From Candidatus Babeliales bacterium (lineage in GTDB: Bacteria; Babelota; Babeliae; Babelales; Chromulinivoraceae), in the NCBI GenBank assembly GCA_018062405.1, contig JAGOSF010000002.1, positions 118,724 to 182,723 of the forward strand: a stretch of DNA of 64,000 bases, in the 5' to 3' direction. A program made the position numbers and the translations under genes. Every line of letters begins with the position of its first letter. The stretch's first letter is position 1. Below the pieces are notes generated by a model. The model searched no databases. It was not told the origin of the DNA and worked only from the letters and a program-made list of their open reading frames with translations. Below, piece after piece: positions 11,631-22,400 of the stretch.

Positions 11631-11706
11631 TGGTGGGCCTAAGTTGACTCGAACAACTGACCTCTCCGTTATCAGCAGAGCGCTCTACCACCTGAGCTAT
11701 AGGCCC
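11631..11706 (-). tRNA. tRNA-Ile (GAU)
   Basis: A 76-base cloverleaf with encoded CCA. The acceptor is GGGCCTA paired with TAGGCCC and the anticodon loop CTGATAA reads GAU. It is the first tRNA after 16S in transcription order, 24 bases before tRNA-Ala. Confidence 0.96.
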
Positions 11707-11793
11707 AGAATAAGTTTTTTAGAATCCAAGTTTAGAATTTTTGTCGAATATTTTGCACACCAATATAAAAAAACAAATTTTTATCTCCCTCGA

Positions 11794-13342
<1,549 letters not shown>

Positions 13343-13757
13343 AAATTTTCTGTGATATTTTAAAATTGACAAAAATCCTAAACTTGGAAATTTTTATTAC
13401 CAAATTTCTTATGAAATTTCAAAGATAAATTTAAGAATCCCGAATTCGAATGTAACCACACTTACGAACCAGGAGTTATTATCATAACAACAAAGGAAAA
13501 AAATTGCAAAGAAAACTTTTTAATTTCTACACTTTGAACTCTACAGAATTGATTGATCAGATTGATCTTTCTATCTACCGAATCTTTTTTGCTTTTCAAA
13601 CTTAAATTACGATTAACGCATGAATATATCTTACACTGAATATTTTTAAATTGCAAACTTTTTTTAAAAGTTTTTATTTATTTTTATTTTTCCAAAAGTA
13701 TTACTCAGTGAGTTTTTTGCTTCTGGTGTGTTTGGTGTTTTCAATCGTTTAATCATG
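13343..13757 (-). other. Long 16S leader, no gene
   Basis: About 415 bases lie between the predicted rRNA transcription start and mature 16S. The stretch is AT-rich. A 64-residue minus-strand reading frame within it has no ribosome site and no coding character. I see no tRNA here. Such leaders usually hold processing stems and antitermination signals. Near the 16S 5' end a short inverted repeat (AAATTTCATAAGAAATTT, 13405-13422) is visible. Confidence 0.6.
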
Positions 13758-13763
13758 TAATAA

Positions 13764-13792
13764 ATAATACCGTGATAACGCTACATTGTCAA
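13764..13792 (-). promoter_or_regulatory. Strong rRNA operon promoter
   Basis: On the minus strand a perfect TTGACA (13792-13787) and TATTAT (13769-13764) are spaced exactly 17 bases apart. Upstream bases 13793-13840 are almost pure A/T, like an UP element. The start site would be near 13757. Confidence 0.85.
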
Positions 13793-13831
13793 CAAAAAAT
13801 ATCATCTTTTTTACAATATTTTAATAATATT

Positions 13832-14434
13832 TTATTTTTCATCTTTTTCGGTCATTAAAACCCTTGGTGTGATAACTCCAAAAACAGCTGCCACAGCGTC
13901 TTTCAGTACATTATTAGACACGTGATAATGATACATAGGAAAGTGCAATTCTTGCTCGATTTCTTTTTTTGCTAGAAATAATCTTGTTTGAATTTGTTCA
14001 AAAGAGTCTGTTTTTCTTGATTTAAGCCGCTCAGAGAGTAAATCCATCGATAAAACCTGAATCCAAATTAAAATCGTAGCTGGATATTTTTCAATAATCT
14101 GAGCTGTTCCAACCCTATCAATAACCAAAATATAAGAAAAACCCTTTTCTATATCTTTTATAATGTGCGCAGGGGTGCCATAACAAGCCCCATACTCCCC
14201 ACTCCACTCTAAAAAAAAGCCATCTTTAACTTTTCGCTCAAACTCTGCCTGCGAAATAAAATGATAATCAATACCATCCACCTCTGTCGAGCGAGGAGTC
14301 TTCGTTGTATAGGTAACAACTCGACCAATTTGATAGAGATGACCATACTGTTTCAAAAATTCTGTAACAACTGTTGTTTTTCCTACACCTGAAGGACCAG
14401 AAACAACGAAAAGCCTTCCCTGTTCTTGTTTCAC
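13832..14434 (-). CDS. gmk: Guanylate kinase
   Basis: The enzyme phosphorylates GMP to GDP with ATP. The P-loop SGPSGVGKTT lies near the N-terminus, followed by the GMP-binding region TKTPRSTEVDGIDYHF and the lid/helical end. Length from the GTG at 14434 is 200 residues, normal for the family. That GTG is preferred over the ATG at 14482: AGGGG lies 8 bases before it, the protein then starts four residues before the beta strand like other Gmk, and a TATACT box (14493-14488) would place transcription start at about the ATG. The gene diverges from prfB. Confidence 0.92.
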   Translation of the reverse strand: MKQEQGRLFVVSGPSGVGKTTVVTEFLKQYGHLYQIGRVVTYTTKTPRSTEVDGIDYHFISQAEFERKVKDGFFLEWSGEYGACYGTPAHIIKDIEKGFSYILVIDRVGTAQIIEKYPATILIWIQVLSMDLLSERLKSRKTDSFEQIQTRLFLAKKEIEQELHFPMYHYHVSNNVLKDAVAAVFGVITPRVLMTEKDEK

Positions 14435-14487
14435 GAACAAAACCCCTGAATAATTGTTTTCATAATCATAATTAAGTATCATGTATT

Positions 14488-14493
14488 AGTATA
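14488..14493 (-). promoter_or_regulatory. Candidate -10 box of gmk
   Basis: TATACT on the minus strand. No good -35 box is seen 16-18 bases upstream. Its position supports the GTG start of gmk. Confidence 0.35.
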
Positions 14494-14522
14494 CACCTAT
14501 AAGGAAAAGGAAATCTATATCC

Positions 14523-15608
14523 ATGATTATCGACGATCTTAAACAAGAAATTAAAGATCTTGAACCGCACATCATTATTATTAAAGACTACTGGTTCACA
14601 GCACAACTTGAACAACAGTTCCAACTACTTGAAACCCAAAGCAATCAGGAAGACTTCTGGCAACATCCAGACAAAACTGAAATCCTACAAAAACTTCAAC
14701 ACCTCAAAACCAAACGACAAGAGTATCTATCTATCACCCAAGGCTACCAAGACATCAAAGATCTTATAGCTTTATTTGAAGATGATGAAAAAGAACTCCA
14801 ATCTGTTGAGCCAGAATTAAAAGCTCTCATCAAAAAAGCAAAACTTTTTAAAATCAATCTTCTCCTTAATGAATCAAACGATGCTTCAAACTGCTTTTTC
14901 ACCATTAACTCTGGCGCTGGTGGCACCGAATCACAAGACTGGGCTGAAATTTTATCAAGAATGTATGTTCGCTTTGGTGAGCGCAATAATTTTTCAGTGC
15001 ATATCATTGAACAACAAAATGGTGAAGAAGCCGGAATTAAGTCTGTTACTTTATACATTAAAGGAAATAATGCTTACGGATTATTAAAATCTGAGCATGG
15101 CGTCCACAGACTTGTCAGAATTTCGCCTTTTGACGCAAACAAACGAAGACACACTTCATTTGCTGCAGTTAATATCATCCCAGAGTTACCACCTGCAGAA
15201 AAAATCGAAATCGATCCAAAAGATCTTCGCATTGATACCTACCGTGCTGGCGGCGCTGGAGGACAACACGTCAACAAAACAGATTCTGCAGTTCGCATCA
15301 CCCACATTCCATCAGGATTTGTTGTTCAATGCCAGAACGAACGCTCTCAACATCAAAATAAAGAAGTTGCTATGAAAATGTTAATGTCGAAATTAAAACA
15401 AAAACAAATTCTCGAAGAGCAGGCAAAAGTAAAAACTGATAAACAAAAGAATGAATGGGGATCACAAATCAGATCTTATGTACTTCATCCCTATAAAATG
15501 GTAAAAGATCATAGAACTGATGTCGAAAGCCCTCAGCCTGATTTAGTACTCGATGGAGACATTATGGACTTTATCGAAACCTACTTAGTTCAACAAGGTA
15601 AAAATTAA
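14523..15608 (+). CDS. prfB: Peptide chain release factor 2
   Basis: The protein has 361 residues. Domain order is the helical N-terminal domain, then the decoding motif SPF (201-203), which marks RF2 and recognises UGA and UAA, then the catalytic GGQ motif (246-248) in RAGGAGGQHVNKTDSAVR. It releases finished peptides from the ribosome. The frame is continuous from an ATG with a strong ribosome site (AAGGAAAAGGAAA). The in-frame UGA and +1 shift found near codon 26 in many bacterial prfB genes are absent, so RF2 self-regulation by frameshifting is not used here. Confidence 0.96.
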   Translation: MIIDDLKQEIKDLEPHIIIIKDYWFTAQLEQQFQLLETQSNQEDFWQHPDKTEILQKLQHLKTKRQEYLSITQGYQDIKDLIALFEDDEKELQSVEPELKALIKKAKLFKINLLLNESNDASNCFFTINSGAGGTESQDWAEILSRMYVRFGERNNFSVHIIEQQNGEEAGIKSVTLYIKGNNAYGLLKSEHGVHRLVRISPFDANKRRHTSFAAVNIIPELPPAEKIEIDPKDLRIDTYRAGGAGGQHVNKTDSAVRITHIPSGFVVQCQNERSQHQNKEVAMKMLMSKLKQKQILEEQAKVKTDKQKNEWGSQIRSYVLHPYKMVKDHRTDVESPQPDLVLDGDIMDFIETYLVQQGKN

Positions 15609-15703
15609 AAGATAGCAACTCAATGATTGCAAAACGAGACAAAATATAAGATTATTGAGACTTAATAATGTATAAAAATATAGAGATCGAAAAAAATTGC
15701 AAG

Positions 15704-16753
15704 ATGAAAAATAAAAAAATTATCACAATCTTATTAAACTGCAGCCTTCTGTTCAATTCAACAATAATATTATGCCGATCTCAAGATGACCTTCCCAGCT
15801 CAATTTCAAGAGAATTAGATAAATTAGATAAATTTGAATTCGAATCAAAACTACATGATACAAAATTTTTAGGGGATATACCTGCCGTAGAAGAACTTTT
15901 AAAACCAAAAGGTTTTTCTGAAGTTACAGTTAAAGCTCGCAAAAACATCTGCTCTCAAGAAACTCTCAACATAAGCACATTTGCAAAACTCAACACAAAC
16001 GATATTAAAAAAACCTTTTTAATAATTCCGGGATTTCTTAGAGGCAGAGGGCTTGACATGGTACCACGATATAAAGATGAAAAAGATGTAAATTACATGT
16101 TCGTCGACACACGCGGAAAAGGTCGCAGCGAAGGCCTCCCGGTAAACTACAATCTCTTCAGAGCTTGGAAAGGAATTCAACAATTTGGAGAACATGAATA
16201 TTTAGATGTTGCAGCATGCGTACAAAAAATTGTGACACATGACAAACAACATCAAATACAATCTCGTATTTATCTTCAAACATTATGTGCAGGAACATAC
16301 AATTCGATTAAAGCTCTTAAATACTTAAAAGATAACGACTTTGAATCATATCAAGCTGTCGAAGGAATTGTTTTTGATAGTGGCTGGGCGAAAATAACCG
16401 ATATCGCAGAAAGCAGCATTCAAGCTGATTCAGCAAAATTATGCAAAAAACGGAACATAAGTTTTGCACACCCAATAATTTGTTATGGATTGAAAATTTT
16501 ATATAAAAGATACTTTCAACCTCATTATGAAAAACAAACACCAATAACTGATATTATCAAAGAAATCGATCAAAAAGTATTATTTATTCATGCGACAGAT
16601 GATCAATATGTTTCTTTCGACAAAATAGAACCTCTTATTGAAAACACTCGAAAAAAAGAAGTATGGAAAGTTCCACACGCAAAACATGGCTTTAATCATT
16701 TAATAGAAGAAGAAGAATATGACGACAAAGTAAATAACTTTACGAATGAATAA
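15704..16753 (+). CDS. Exported alpha/beta hydrolase with Cys nucleophile, copy 1
   Basis: The protein has 349 residues from the ATG at 15704; an in-frame ATG at 15668 would add 12. The later start gives a textbook signal peptide (MKNKKIITILLNCSLLF). The hydrolase core shows IPGFLRGRG, then FVDTRGKGRSEG (strand and turn after it) and the nucleophile elbow TLCAGTY, with Cys at base 16286 where Ser is usual. The acid is in HATDDQYV and the histidine in PHAKHGFNH. Thus a Cys-His-Asp triad is possible, as in dienelactone hydrolase. The next gene is a paralog that also has Cys. The substrate is unknown. Confidence 0.7.
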   Translation: MKNKKIITILLNCSLLFNSTIILCRSQDDLPSSISRELDKLDKFEFESKLHDTKFLGDIPAVEELLKPKGFSEVTVKARKNICSQETLNISTFAKLNTNDIKKTFLIIPGFLRGRGLDMVPRYKDEKDVNYMFVDTRGKGRSEGLPVNYNLFRAWKGIQQFGEHEYLDVAACVQKIVTHDKQHQIQSRIYLQTLCAGTYNSIKALKYLKDNDFESYQAVEGIVFDSGWAKITDIAESSIQADSAKLCKKRNISFAHPIICYGLKILYKRYFQPHYEKQTPITDIIKEIDQKVLFIHATDDQYVSFDKIEPLIENTRKKEVWKVPHAKHGFNHLIEEEEYDDKVNNFTNE

Positions 16754-16789
16754 CTTTATTTTTTCTACACTATCAAGAAAGATGAATTT

Positions 16790-17770
16790 ATGAATAAAAA
16801 GCTCATTATAGCTTTTATAACCTGCTTTCTTCTATCAAGGCTGTTCATTTCGCAGAAAAGTCCTGAACAGCCTGCGACCGACTTTTACAGCATTGATTTT
16901 TTACGCAATAGCCCTGCAGTAGAAAAAGCGCTCAAAGATCGCGGGTTTTTCGAAGTTAACTTTCAAACTCATGACAACCTCATGATTAATGCTATCATGC
17001 TTGACCAAAGTCAAGATCGCGATGTTTGCGCAACGATCATATCCTGCCCAGGCTTTGTACCCGGCAGAAAAGAAGGCATGTCAACCTTGTACGCAATGCT
17101 ACAAGACCAGCCTTACAACTTTATTTTTATCGACTCTCGCGGCCACGGTAAAAGTGATGGACAACTTTTGACCTACCAAGGCATCAAACATTATGGTGAA
17201 TCGCAATATTTAGATGTCGTTGGAGCTATAGAATATATCACCACGTACAACAAAGAACATAACATCTCATCAAACATTATTATTCATGGTCTTTGTTCTG
17301 GCGCTTACCACACTATCAAAGCTGTTGGAGATCTAAAAAATTCAAAACCAGAAATGTATCATAACATCAAAGGAATTGTTCTTGATAGCGCATGGCCATC
17401 GATCAATGATATTATAAAAACTGTCGTTCAAGCAGAATCAACAGAGCGGTGTAAAAACTATCATACTCCTTTTTTACAACCCTACCTTGCATACGCTCTT
17501 CAAAAATTTTATGATATCTGCTTTAAAGCAACGCACAAAAAGCAAAGACCGATTACAGAAATCATCGACACGATTGATCAACCAATTTTATTTATTCATG
17601 CAGAAAATGACAATTACGTACCTGTTGAGACGATCTATCCATTAATCGAAACTTCAAAAAATCCAACTTCATGGATCGTCAAAGACTCTTTACACGTTAA
17701 TAACCATTTACTGCATAAAGAAAAATATAAAGACCAACTACAAAGCTTTATTCAATCTGTTAACGTATAA
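16790..17770 (+). CDS. Exported alpha/beta hydrolase with Cys nucleophile, copy 2
   Basis: The protein has 326 residues and a signal peptide or anchor (MNKKLIIAFITCFLLSRLFI). It shares with copy 1 the stretches SCPGFVPGR, FIDSRGHGKSDGQ, YLDVVGAIEYI and LFIHAENDNYVP. The nucleophile elbow is HGLCSGAY with Cys169, the acid is Asp274 and the likely histidine is His302 or His306. Conservation of Cys in both copies argues against a chance loss of activity. It follows copy 1 by 36 bases and is probably co-transcribed. Relatives by fold include serine aminopeptidases and dienelactone hydrolases. Confidence 0.7.
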   Translation: MNKKLIIAFITCFLLSRLFISQKSPEQPATDFYSIDFLRNSPAVEKALKDRGFFEVNFQTHDNLMINAIMLDQSQDRDVCATIISCPGFVPGRKEGMSTLYAMLQDQPYNFIFIDSRGHGKSDGQLLTYQGIKHYGESQYLDVVGAIEYITTYNKEHNISSNIIIHGLCSGAYHTIKAVGDLKNSKPEMYHNIKGIVLDSAWPSINDIIKTVVQAESTERCKNYHTPFLQPYLAYALQKFYDICFKATHKKQRPITEIIDTIDQPILFIHAENDNYVPVETIYPLIETSKNPTSWIVKDSLHVNNHLLHKEKYKDQLQSFIQSVNV

Positions 17771-17802
17771 AAATTAAACTGCGCAAAAAATCATACATTC
17801 AC

Positions 17803-20556
17803 CTATGCTCTTTTTGCTTGGGCAGCTTGTAACTGATCAAGAAAATTTACTGGCATCCTTGGCTGTGGCGTAGGTGAGACTTCTGGTGATTGAGACTCTG
17901 TTGAAACCTGCACATCTTCAGATTTTTTTGCTTTTGAATTAATCGCATCCAAGAAACTTAATTTTGGACGAACCACAGGAGGAACAGGTTCTGACGCGCT
18001 TTGTTTTTGTTGATCAGCTTGAGACTGTTCAGCCTGATTAAACTTATCAACAGCTGCTTTACCTGCAGCTTGTATCTCTGGAGCCTGATTTTTATAAGCC
18101 TGATTAATTAATTCTTCTAACCTAGCTTTTTTTGCAACAGATAAAAACTTTTCTATTTTTGCTTCTGGCGACAAACTGATAGTAAAAATCTTTTGTTTAT
18201 TACTTTGATTTCGATTAAAACTATCAATATATTCATTAATTATATTGATTTTATCTTGCTGGCTGTAGTTATCAAATGCTTCATTGTACTCTTGAGTAAC
18301 TCGATCTAACAATTCTTTTCTTGCTGCTTTTTCAGCTTGAGCCTTAACTGCGTCTCGAGCTACTTTTGCTTTTTGAGCTAACGCTACTTCTTGCTCAGAC
18401 AATGACTTACGAGGATTTTTTACAGACTTTACTTGCGACTCTAACTCTTGTCGTAGCAACAGAACCTCACCAACTTTCTCTCCAACAAATTTATCCATAC
18501 TAAATTCAGGCTGATTATAAACCTCCTGTACCATCAAAGCTACAGCCTTTGGTGATTGATGCTCTAAGCTTCCTAAATTCAATTCTATTTGCTCTTTAAT
18601 TTTCATTTCAATATTTGTTTTAATAATGTTTTCTGCAGCATCTTTTGATAAAGAAGTTATATCCTGATCCTTCAACATTTCTTTCAGGGAAACAGCATCA
18701 AAAGATCCAATAACATCTTGGAGCGAGACTCCAAACAAACCAGCAACAAACTGGTCTTTCACTGTTTTTCTCAGAACATTGCCATGCTGATCACGATCCA
18801 CAACAAGTTCATTACCAAGATCATCAATCATGTATTCTTTTGTTATTGATGATTTTTCTGTTAAACGACCACCACGAGCTACTGCATAAATTACAACCTC
18901 AACAACCCTTCCCTGCTCATCAAAAACATATTTAAGAGCTTCTGGTTTTCCTGTGATGACGCTTAACTTACTTTTCAGATTCCCCCTACCATCATACTCA
19001 AATTTTTCAGTAGTTTTTATTTGTATTGCTCGAAAAACACCTGCGCTATCTTTATTAATTGCTATATCTTTTTGCACAACACGACCAGCACCATCGAGTT
19101 TTAAATTGGTTTGAATTTCAACTTTAACTCCTCCAGATTCTGCTTTAATTTTTATCATAGCACCTGCAGCAGAAGTTGTTTTTTCATACGACATAATAGT
19201 AAGCTGTGACTTTGGATTAAACCCTAACCCACTCAAATCATACTCTTGCTTAAGATCAAATCCTTCTGGAAGATACTCCGTAGTACTTATAACATTTCCT
19301 AACAGATCTTGGTTTTGTTTTTCAACAAGAACCCTCTCTCCATTTTTTTCAATAAATCTTTCCCGCTCAACAAAAAGAGGATCTTTCTCAACTCTAGCAC
19401 CATGCTCATCCAATCTATAAACCTCAGATGTACTGATAAGACCATCTTCAGAGGAAGACAACCTCACTTTATCGACAAGAGGAATCAAAGTCCCTTCATT
19501 TTCAGCAAAAGATCTTTTTACCGTGCGCCCTTGCTCATCAATTCTTTCTTGTACAATCAAATCACCTTCTTTTGTAGAATTTACTTTATTATTCAACCCT
19601 ACTGTAGACAGACCTGCTAAATCTAAACCGCCTTGAGCTATAAATTCTGGCTGAACAATCTCTTCTAACTGTTTTTGTAATTTTTTAACTTCTACTTTTG
19701 CAACTTCTAATTCTTTACTCAAACGGCTATTTTCGATAAAAGATTGCTGTGATTCAACTAATCGTTCATTTAATTTTTCTATTTTGCTCATACTTTCTGC
19801 AAGCTTAGATTCTAATTCTTGCTTACTTAATTGTAACTGATTTCGAGCATCATCAAGAGCTTTCTGAAATTTTTCTACTAAAGCTTGCGATGACGGCAAA
19901 TCATTCACATCTACAAAATTTGAGGTCAAAACAGAATCAAGAATTGGAGCCACACTACCCTGTTCTTGTGGCGTCAAGCCCCCAACTCGAGTAGCAATTT
20001 TTTGCAATTTTGAAACAAACAGACGAGTTGATTGATTTGCTGATTGAGCATAAGCAGACGATAATATTGCAACAGCTTTTTGAAATGATTTTATTGAGAT
20101 TTGAACCGAATTTGCTTGTTGACTGTTTATAACACTTGGATCATCTCGATAAACATTCTTACACTCTTTATAAACAGCCCGAAAAGAATAATTAACACCC
20201 CCTGGACTATTAGATTTTTTCGAAAGAGCTTGCTTGACAACCCTTGCTTCTATTCCTTCAAAATAAGTATCCTGCCGCGTTAAAGGCCTTTGTTCAACTT
20301 TGCGAAATAGATTAAAAGAAGACTCAGACCTATTATTCATTGTAGACTTTCCTTCAGCTGCCGGCGATTTTGATGGCTCACGCAAAGCTTCAGTTGATTT
20401 AACGCCAGAAGGAATAACAGACTCACTACTTTTTGATGTAGAATATTGAGGTTTTGCTGACTTAGAAGCATCTCTATGCTCAACTCTAACCATTGCAAAT
20501 CCATCACAAAAAAGAAAGATCATAAAAATAAAAACTATTATTTTTTGTCTGTACAT
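17803..20556 (-). CDS. Large exported coiled-coil protein with YD-like repeats
   Basis: The protein has 917 residues. Order: signal peptide (1-21), Ser/Lys-rich linker, helical part, a coiled coil at about 225-310 (heptads in LSKQELESKLAESMSKIEKL), then about 340-620 with strands and turns such as DEHGARVEK, DGRGNLKSK, DEQGRVVEV and DQHGNVLRK. These turns resemble YD/RHS repeats, which form beta-rich shells. A charged helical region follows. The end has two copies of a short motif, PKLSFLDAINSKAKK (about 864) and PVNFLDQLQAAQAKR (about 902), each after a Pro-rich linker. A ribosome site (AGAGG) precedes the ATG. I know no assigned function; a host-facing or surface role is inference. Confidence 0.65.
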   Translation of the reverse strand: MYRQKIIVFIFMIFLFCDGFAMVRVEHRDASKSAKPQYSTSKSSESVIPSGVKSTEALREPSKSPAAEGKSTMNNRSESSFNLFRKVEQRPLTRQDTYFEGIEARVVKQALSKKSNSPGGVNYSFRAVYKECKNVYRDDPSVINSQQANSVQISIKSFQKAVAILSSAYAQSANQSTRLFVSKLQKIATRVGGLTPQEQGSVAPILDSVLTSNFVDVNDLPSSQALVEKFQKALDDARNQLQLSKQELESKLAESMSKIEKLNERLVESQQSFIENSRLSKELEVAKVEVKKLQKQLEEIVQPEFIAQGGLDLAGLSTVGLNNKVNSTKEGDLIVQERIDEQGRTVKRSFAENEGTLIPLVDKVRLSSSEDGLISTSEVYRLDEHGARVEKDPLFVERERFIEKNGERVLVEKQNQDLLGNVISTTEYLPEGFDLKQEYDLSGLGFNPKSQLTIMSYEKTTSAAGAMIKIKAESGGVKVEIQTNLKLDGAGRVVQKDIAINKDSAGVFRAIQIKTTEKFEYDGRGNLKSKLSVITGKPEALKYVFDEQGRVVEVVIYAVARGGRLTEKSSITKEYMIDDLGNELVVDRDQHGNVLRKTVKDQFVAGLFGVSLQDVIGSFDAVSLKEMLKDQDITSLSKDAAENIIKTNIEMKIKEQIELNLGSLEHQSPKAVALMVQEVYNQPEFSMDKFVGEKVGEVLLLRQELESQVKSVKNPRKSLSEQEVALAQKAKVARDAVKAQAEKAARKELLDRVTQEYNEAFDNYSQQDKINIINEYIDSFNRNQSNKQKIFTISLSPEAKIEKFLSVAKKARLEELINQAYKNQAPEIQAAGKAAVDKFNQAEQSQADQQKQSASEPVPPVVRPKLSFLDAINSKAKKSEDVQVSTESQSPEVSPTPQPRMPVNFLDQLQAAQAKRA

Positions 20557-20695
20557 TATTTTCTACCTCTTTAAAAACTACTTAATTATTTTAGCTTTAT
20601 TCTATGGAACGAAAGCTAAAAATTGCAACAAAGTAGTATGTAAAAGAAAAAATAGGTAGCTTTGGAGGACAGTTTCATACATTAAGCAATAAGAA

Positions 20696-21040
20696 CTAAA
20701 CTTCTTCTTGAAAAAATCTGCCTGCCATAAAATGAAAATGAAGGTGAAAAACTCTTTGGCCTGCTGCATAACCATTATTAGCAATGAGCTTAAAAGCTGT
20801 TTGATCATCTATCTGGGCAGATAATCGTGCTGGGATAAGCATCATATCAGCTAACAAAGCAGCATCTTCTAGAGTGCAAGCCGATAAATCTTGAACATGT
20901 TTTTTGGGAATTATAAGATAATGAATTGGAGCTCGTGGAGCAATGTCTTGAAGAACAATTGACAAATCAGTTTCGTAAATGAATTTACTTGGAATTACAC
21001 CTGAAATAATTTTACAAAAAATACAATTTTGATCATGCAT
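20696..21040 (-). CDS. HIT family nucleotide hydrolase
   Basis: The protein has 114 residues. The N-terminal CIFCKIISG motif and the histidine triad HLHFHF (His99, His101, His103) mark the HIT superfamily, HINT branch. These enzymes hydrolyse adenylated or guanylated phosphoramidates in the cytoplasm. The two Cys of CIFC may bind zinc as in some members. Length is typical. AGGA precedes the ATG. It lies between the large exported protein and a tRNA-Leu gene, all on the minus strand. Confidence 0.92.
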   Translation of the reverse strand: MHDQNCIFCKIISGVIPSKFIYETDLSIVLQDIAPRAPIHYLIIPKKHVQDLSACTLEDAALLADMMLIPARLSAQIDDQTAFKLIANNGYAAGQRVFHLHFHFMAGRFFQEEV

Positions 21041-21077
21041 AGCAAATTCCTAGCTATTAGATAATATGAAAAATGAA

Positions 21078-21164
21078 TGGTGCCAAGGGCCGGACTCGAA
21101 CCGGCATGATATTGCTATCGCGGGATTTTGAGTCCCGTGCGTCTACCAATTTCGCCACCTTGGC
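21078..21164 (-). tRNA. tRNA-Leu (CAA)
   Basis: An 87-base gene with a long variable arm and encoded CCA. The acceptor is GCCAAGG with CCTTGGC, and the anticodon loop CTCAAAA reads CAA. Confidence 0.95.
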
Positions 21165-21228
21165 ATTTTTGTAATTTCAAGTATATAAAAAGATTACTGC
21201 AAATCAGCTTTTTCGTCAAACTATAGCG

Positions 21229-21516
21229 CTAAAAAATCTTTGATTGCATTTCAAGCCCCATAATTTTCAACAATTGCTCATAGGTCATTGTGCTATTAAC
21301 AGAAATAACTTTATTCCTACTCGTCCAACCAACAACAATTTCAACATCACGCTGCGTAACATGACAAATTTGAGCAAAAAATTTAATCAACTCATGATTT
21401 GCTTTTCCATCTTCAGCCTGAGCCTTAAGATAACACTTCAAACGTTGCTGTTTATCAATAACACAGCCACTTTTACCTGATCCAGGAACAACCTTAACTT
21501 CAACTTTTAATGCCAT
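21229..21516 (-). CDS. yggU: YggU/DUF167 family protein
   Basis: The protein has 95 residues. It shows the family pattern: KVEVKVVPGSGKSG near the start, LKCYLKAQAEDGKANHELIKFFA in the middle, and a GWTSRNKVI loop near 63-71. DUF167 proteins are small, widespread and cytosolic; their function is not established. The family normally has a basic surface. AGAG lies before the ATG. It stands alone between tRNA-Leu and tRNA-Ser. Confidence 0.88.
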   Translation of the reverse strand: MALKVEVKVVPGSGKSGCVIDKQQRLKCYLKAQAEDGKANHELIKFFAQICHVTQRDVEIVVGWTSRNKVISVNSTMTYEQLLKIMGLEMQSKIF

Positions 21517-21655
21517 ATTATCTCTTTTTTATGATTAAAAATAAGGTTCTTCTTCTATTTTGCATCATTTTATGATAAAAATAAATAAGAAGATCTTGTA
21601 AAAACTCTCAAATAGATTATGATTTAAAGTATCTTTTACATTGAAAAGAATATAC

Positions 21656-21746
21656 GGAGAGGTGACTGAGTGGTTAAAAGTGCTCGCCTGCTAAGTGAGA
21701 GCTCTCGAAAGAGGGCGCAAGGGTTCGAATCCCTTCCTCTCCACCA
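21656..21746 (+). tRNA. tRNA-Ser (GCU)
   Basis: A 91-base gene with long variable arm and encoded CCA. The acceptor is GGAGAGG with CCTCTCC and the anticodon loop CTGCTAA reads GCU. It is followed directly by a copy of the tRNA-linked repeat. Confidence 0.95.
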
Positions 21747-21866
21747 GTATTCGTTACTATGTAACTTCGTCTGGCTTACGCCGAAGATAAAATCTTTATC
21801 AATAAAGATTAGAAGTAAAAACGAAGACTGTCCGACCGAAGCTAACAGCGAAGACGGACTTGATTG
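21747..21866 (+). repeat. tRNA-linked structured repeat, copy 1
   Basis: This begins at the first base after CCA. It contains CTTCGTCTGGCTTACGCCGAAG, an imperfect hairpin, then an AT-rich middle and a second hairpin in which GTCCG pairs with CGGAC and GCT with AGC. Two relatives follow the next two tRNA genes. A 65-residue open frame crossing the tRNA and this element is not a gene. Confidence 0.75.
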
Positions 21867-21967
21867 AAAAATAAATACATCATCTTCAATCGCTTTGATT
21901 TAATTAAAATCATACGCTATACTTAATTATGAAGTTTGTTCAAACTTCTTTCTTGAAAATAAATAAT

Positions 21968-22044
21968 GTGCCCATAGCTCAATTGGATAGAGTACCAGAC
22001 TACGAATCTGGCGGTTAGAGGTTCGATTCCTCTTGGGCACACCA
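21968..22044 (+). tRNA. tRNA-Arg (ACG)
   Basis: A 77-base cloverleaf with encoded CCA. The acceptor is GTGCCCA with TGGGCAC and the anticodon loop CTACGAA reads ACG, which is normally edited to ICG. Confidence 0.95.
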
Positions 22045-22154
22045 GCTTTCGCCAAGGCTTCAGCTGGCACGCCAGCCTTAAAAAATAACATAAAGATTAA
22101 TAGTAAAAATACGAAGCCTACCTCGGCGAAGCTGCAAGCATAGACGGGCTTATA
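22045..22154 (+). repeat. tRNA-linked structured repeat, copy 2
   Basis: This starts right after the CCA. It has TTCGCCAAGGCT then CAGCTGGCACGCCAGCCT (first hairpin), an AT-rich middle, and a second hairpin with AAGCCT paired to GGGCTT and GCT to AGC. Compared with copy 1, bases in the outer stem change on both sides and keep pairing. Confidence 0.72.
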
Positions 22155-22308
22155 AAAAAAATCATGAACTATTTTATTTATATTTTAAATTTAATAGAAT
22201 ATCCAAATAAATTTTACAAAGAGTGTTGATTTATATTTATTTTTGAGTAGAATTGTTAATGTTCTTCTGATGAACATTCTTTTAAATTTGATATTCAAAA
22301 AATTGCGT

Positions 22309-22400
22309 GGAGAGATGGCAGAGCGGTCGAATGCGACGGTCTTGAAAACCGTTATCTCGCTAAAACGGGATCGTGGGTTCGAATCCCACTCTCTCCTCCA
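22309..22400 (+). tRNA. tRNA-Ser (UGA)
   Basis: A 92-base gene with long variable arm and encoded CCA. The acceptor is GGAGAGA with TCTCTCC and the anticodon loop CTTGAAA reads UGA. A long open frame across it is spurious. Confidence 0.95.

Noticed and set aside
13462..13656. 64-codon minus-strand frame in the 16S leader
   Set aside because: It lies between the rRNA promoter and 16S, lacks a ribosome site and has random composition.
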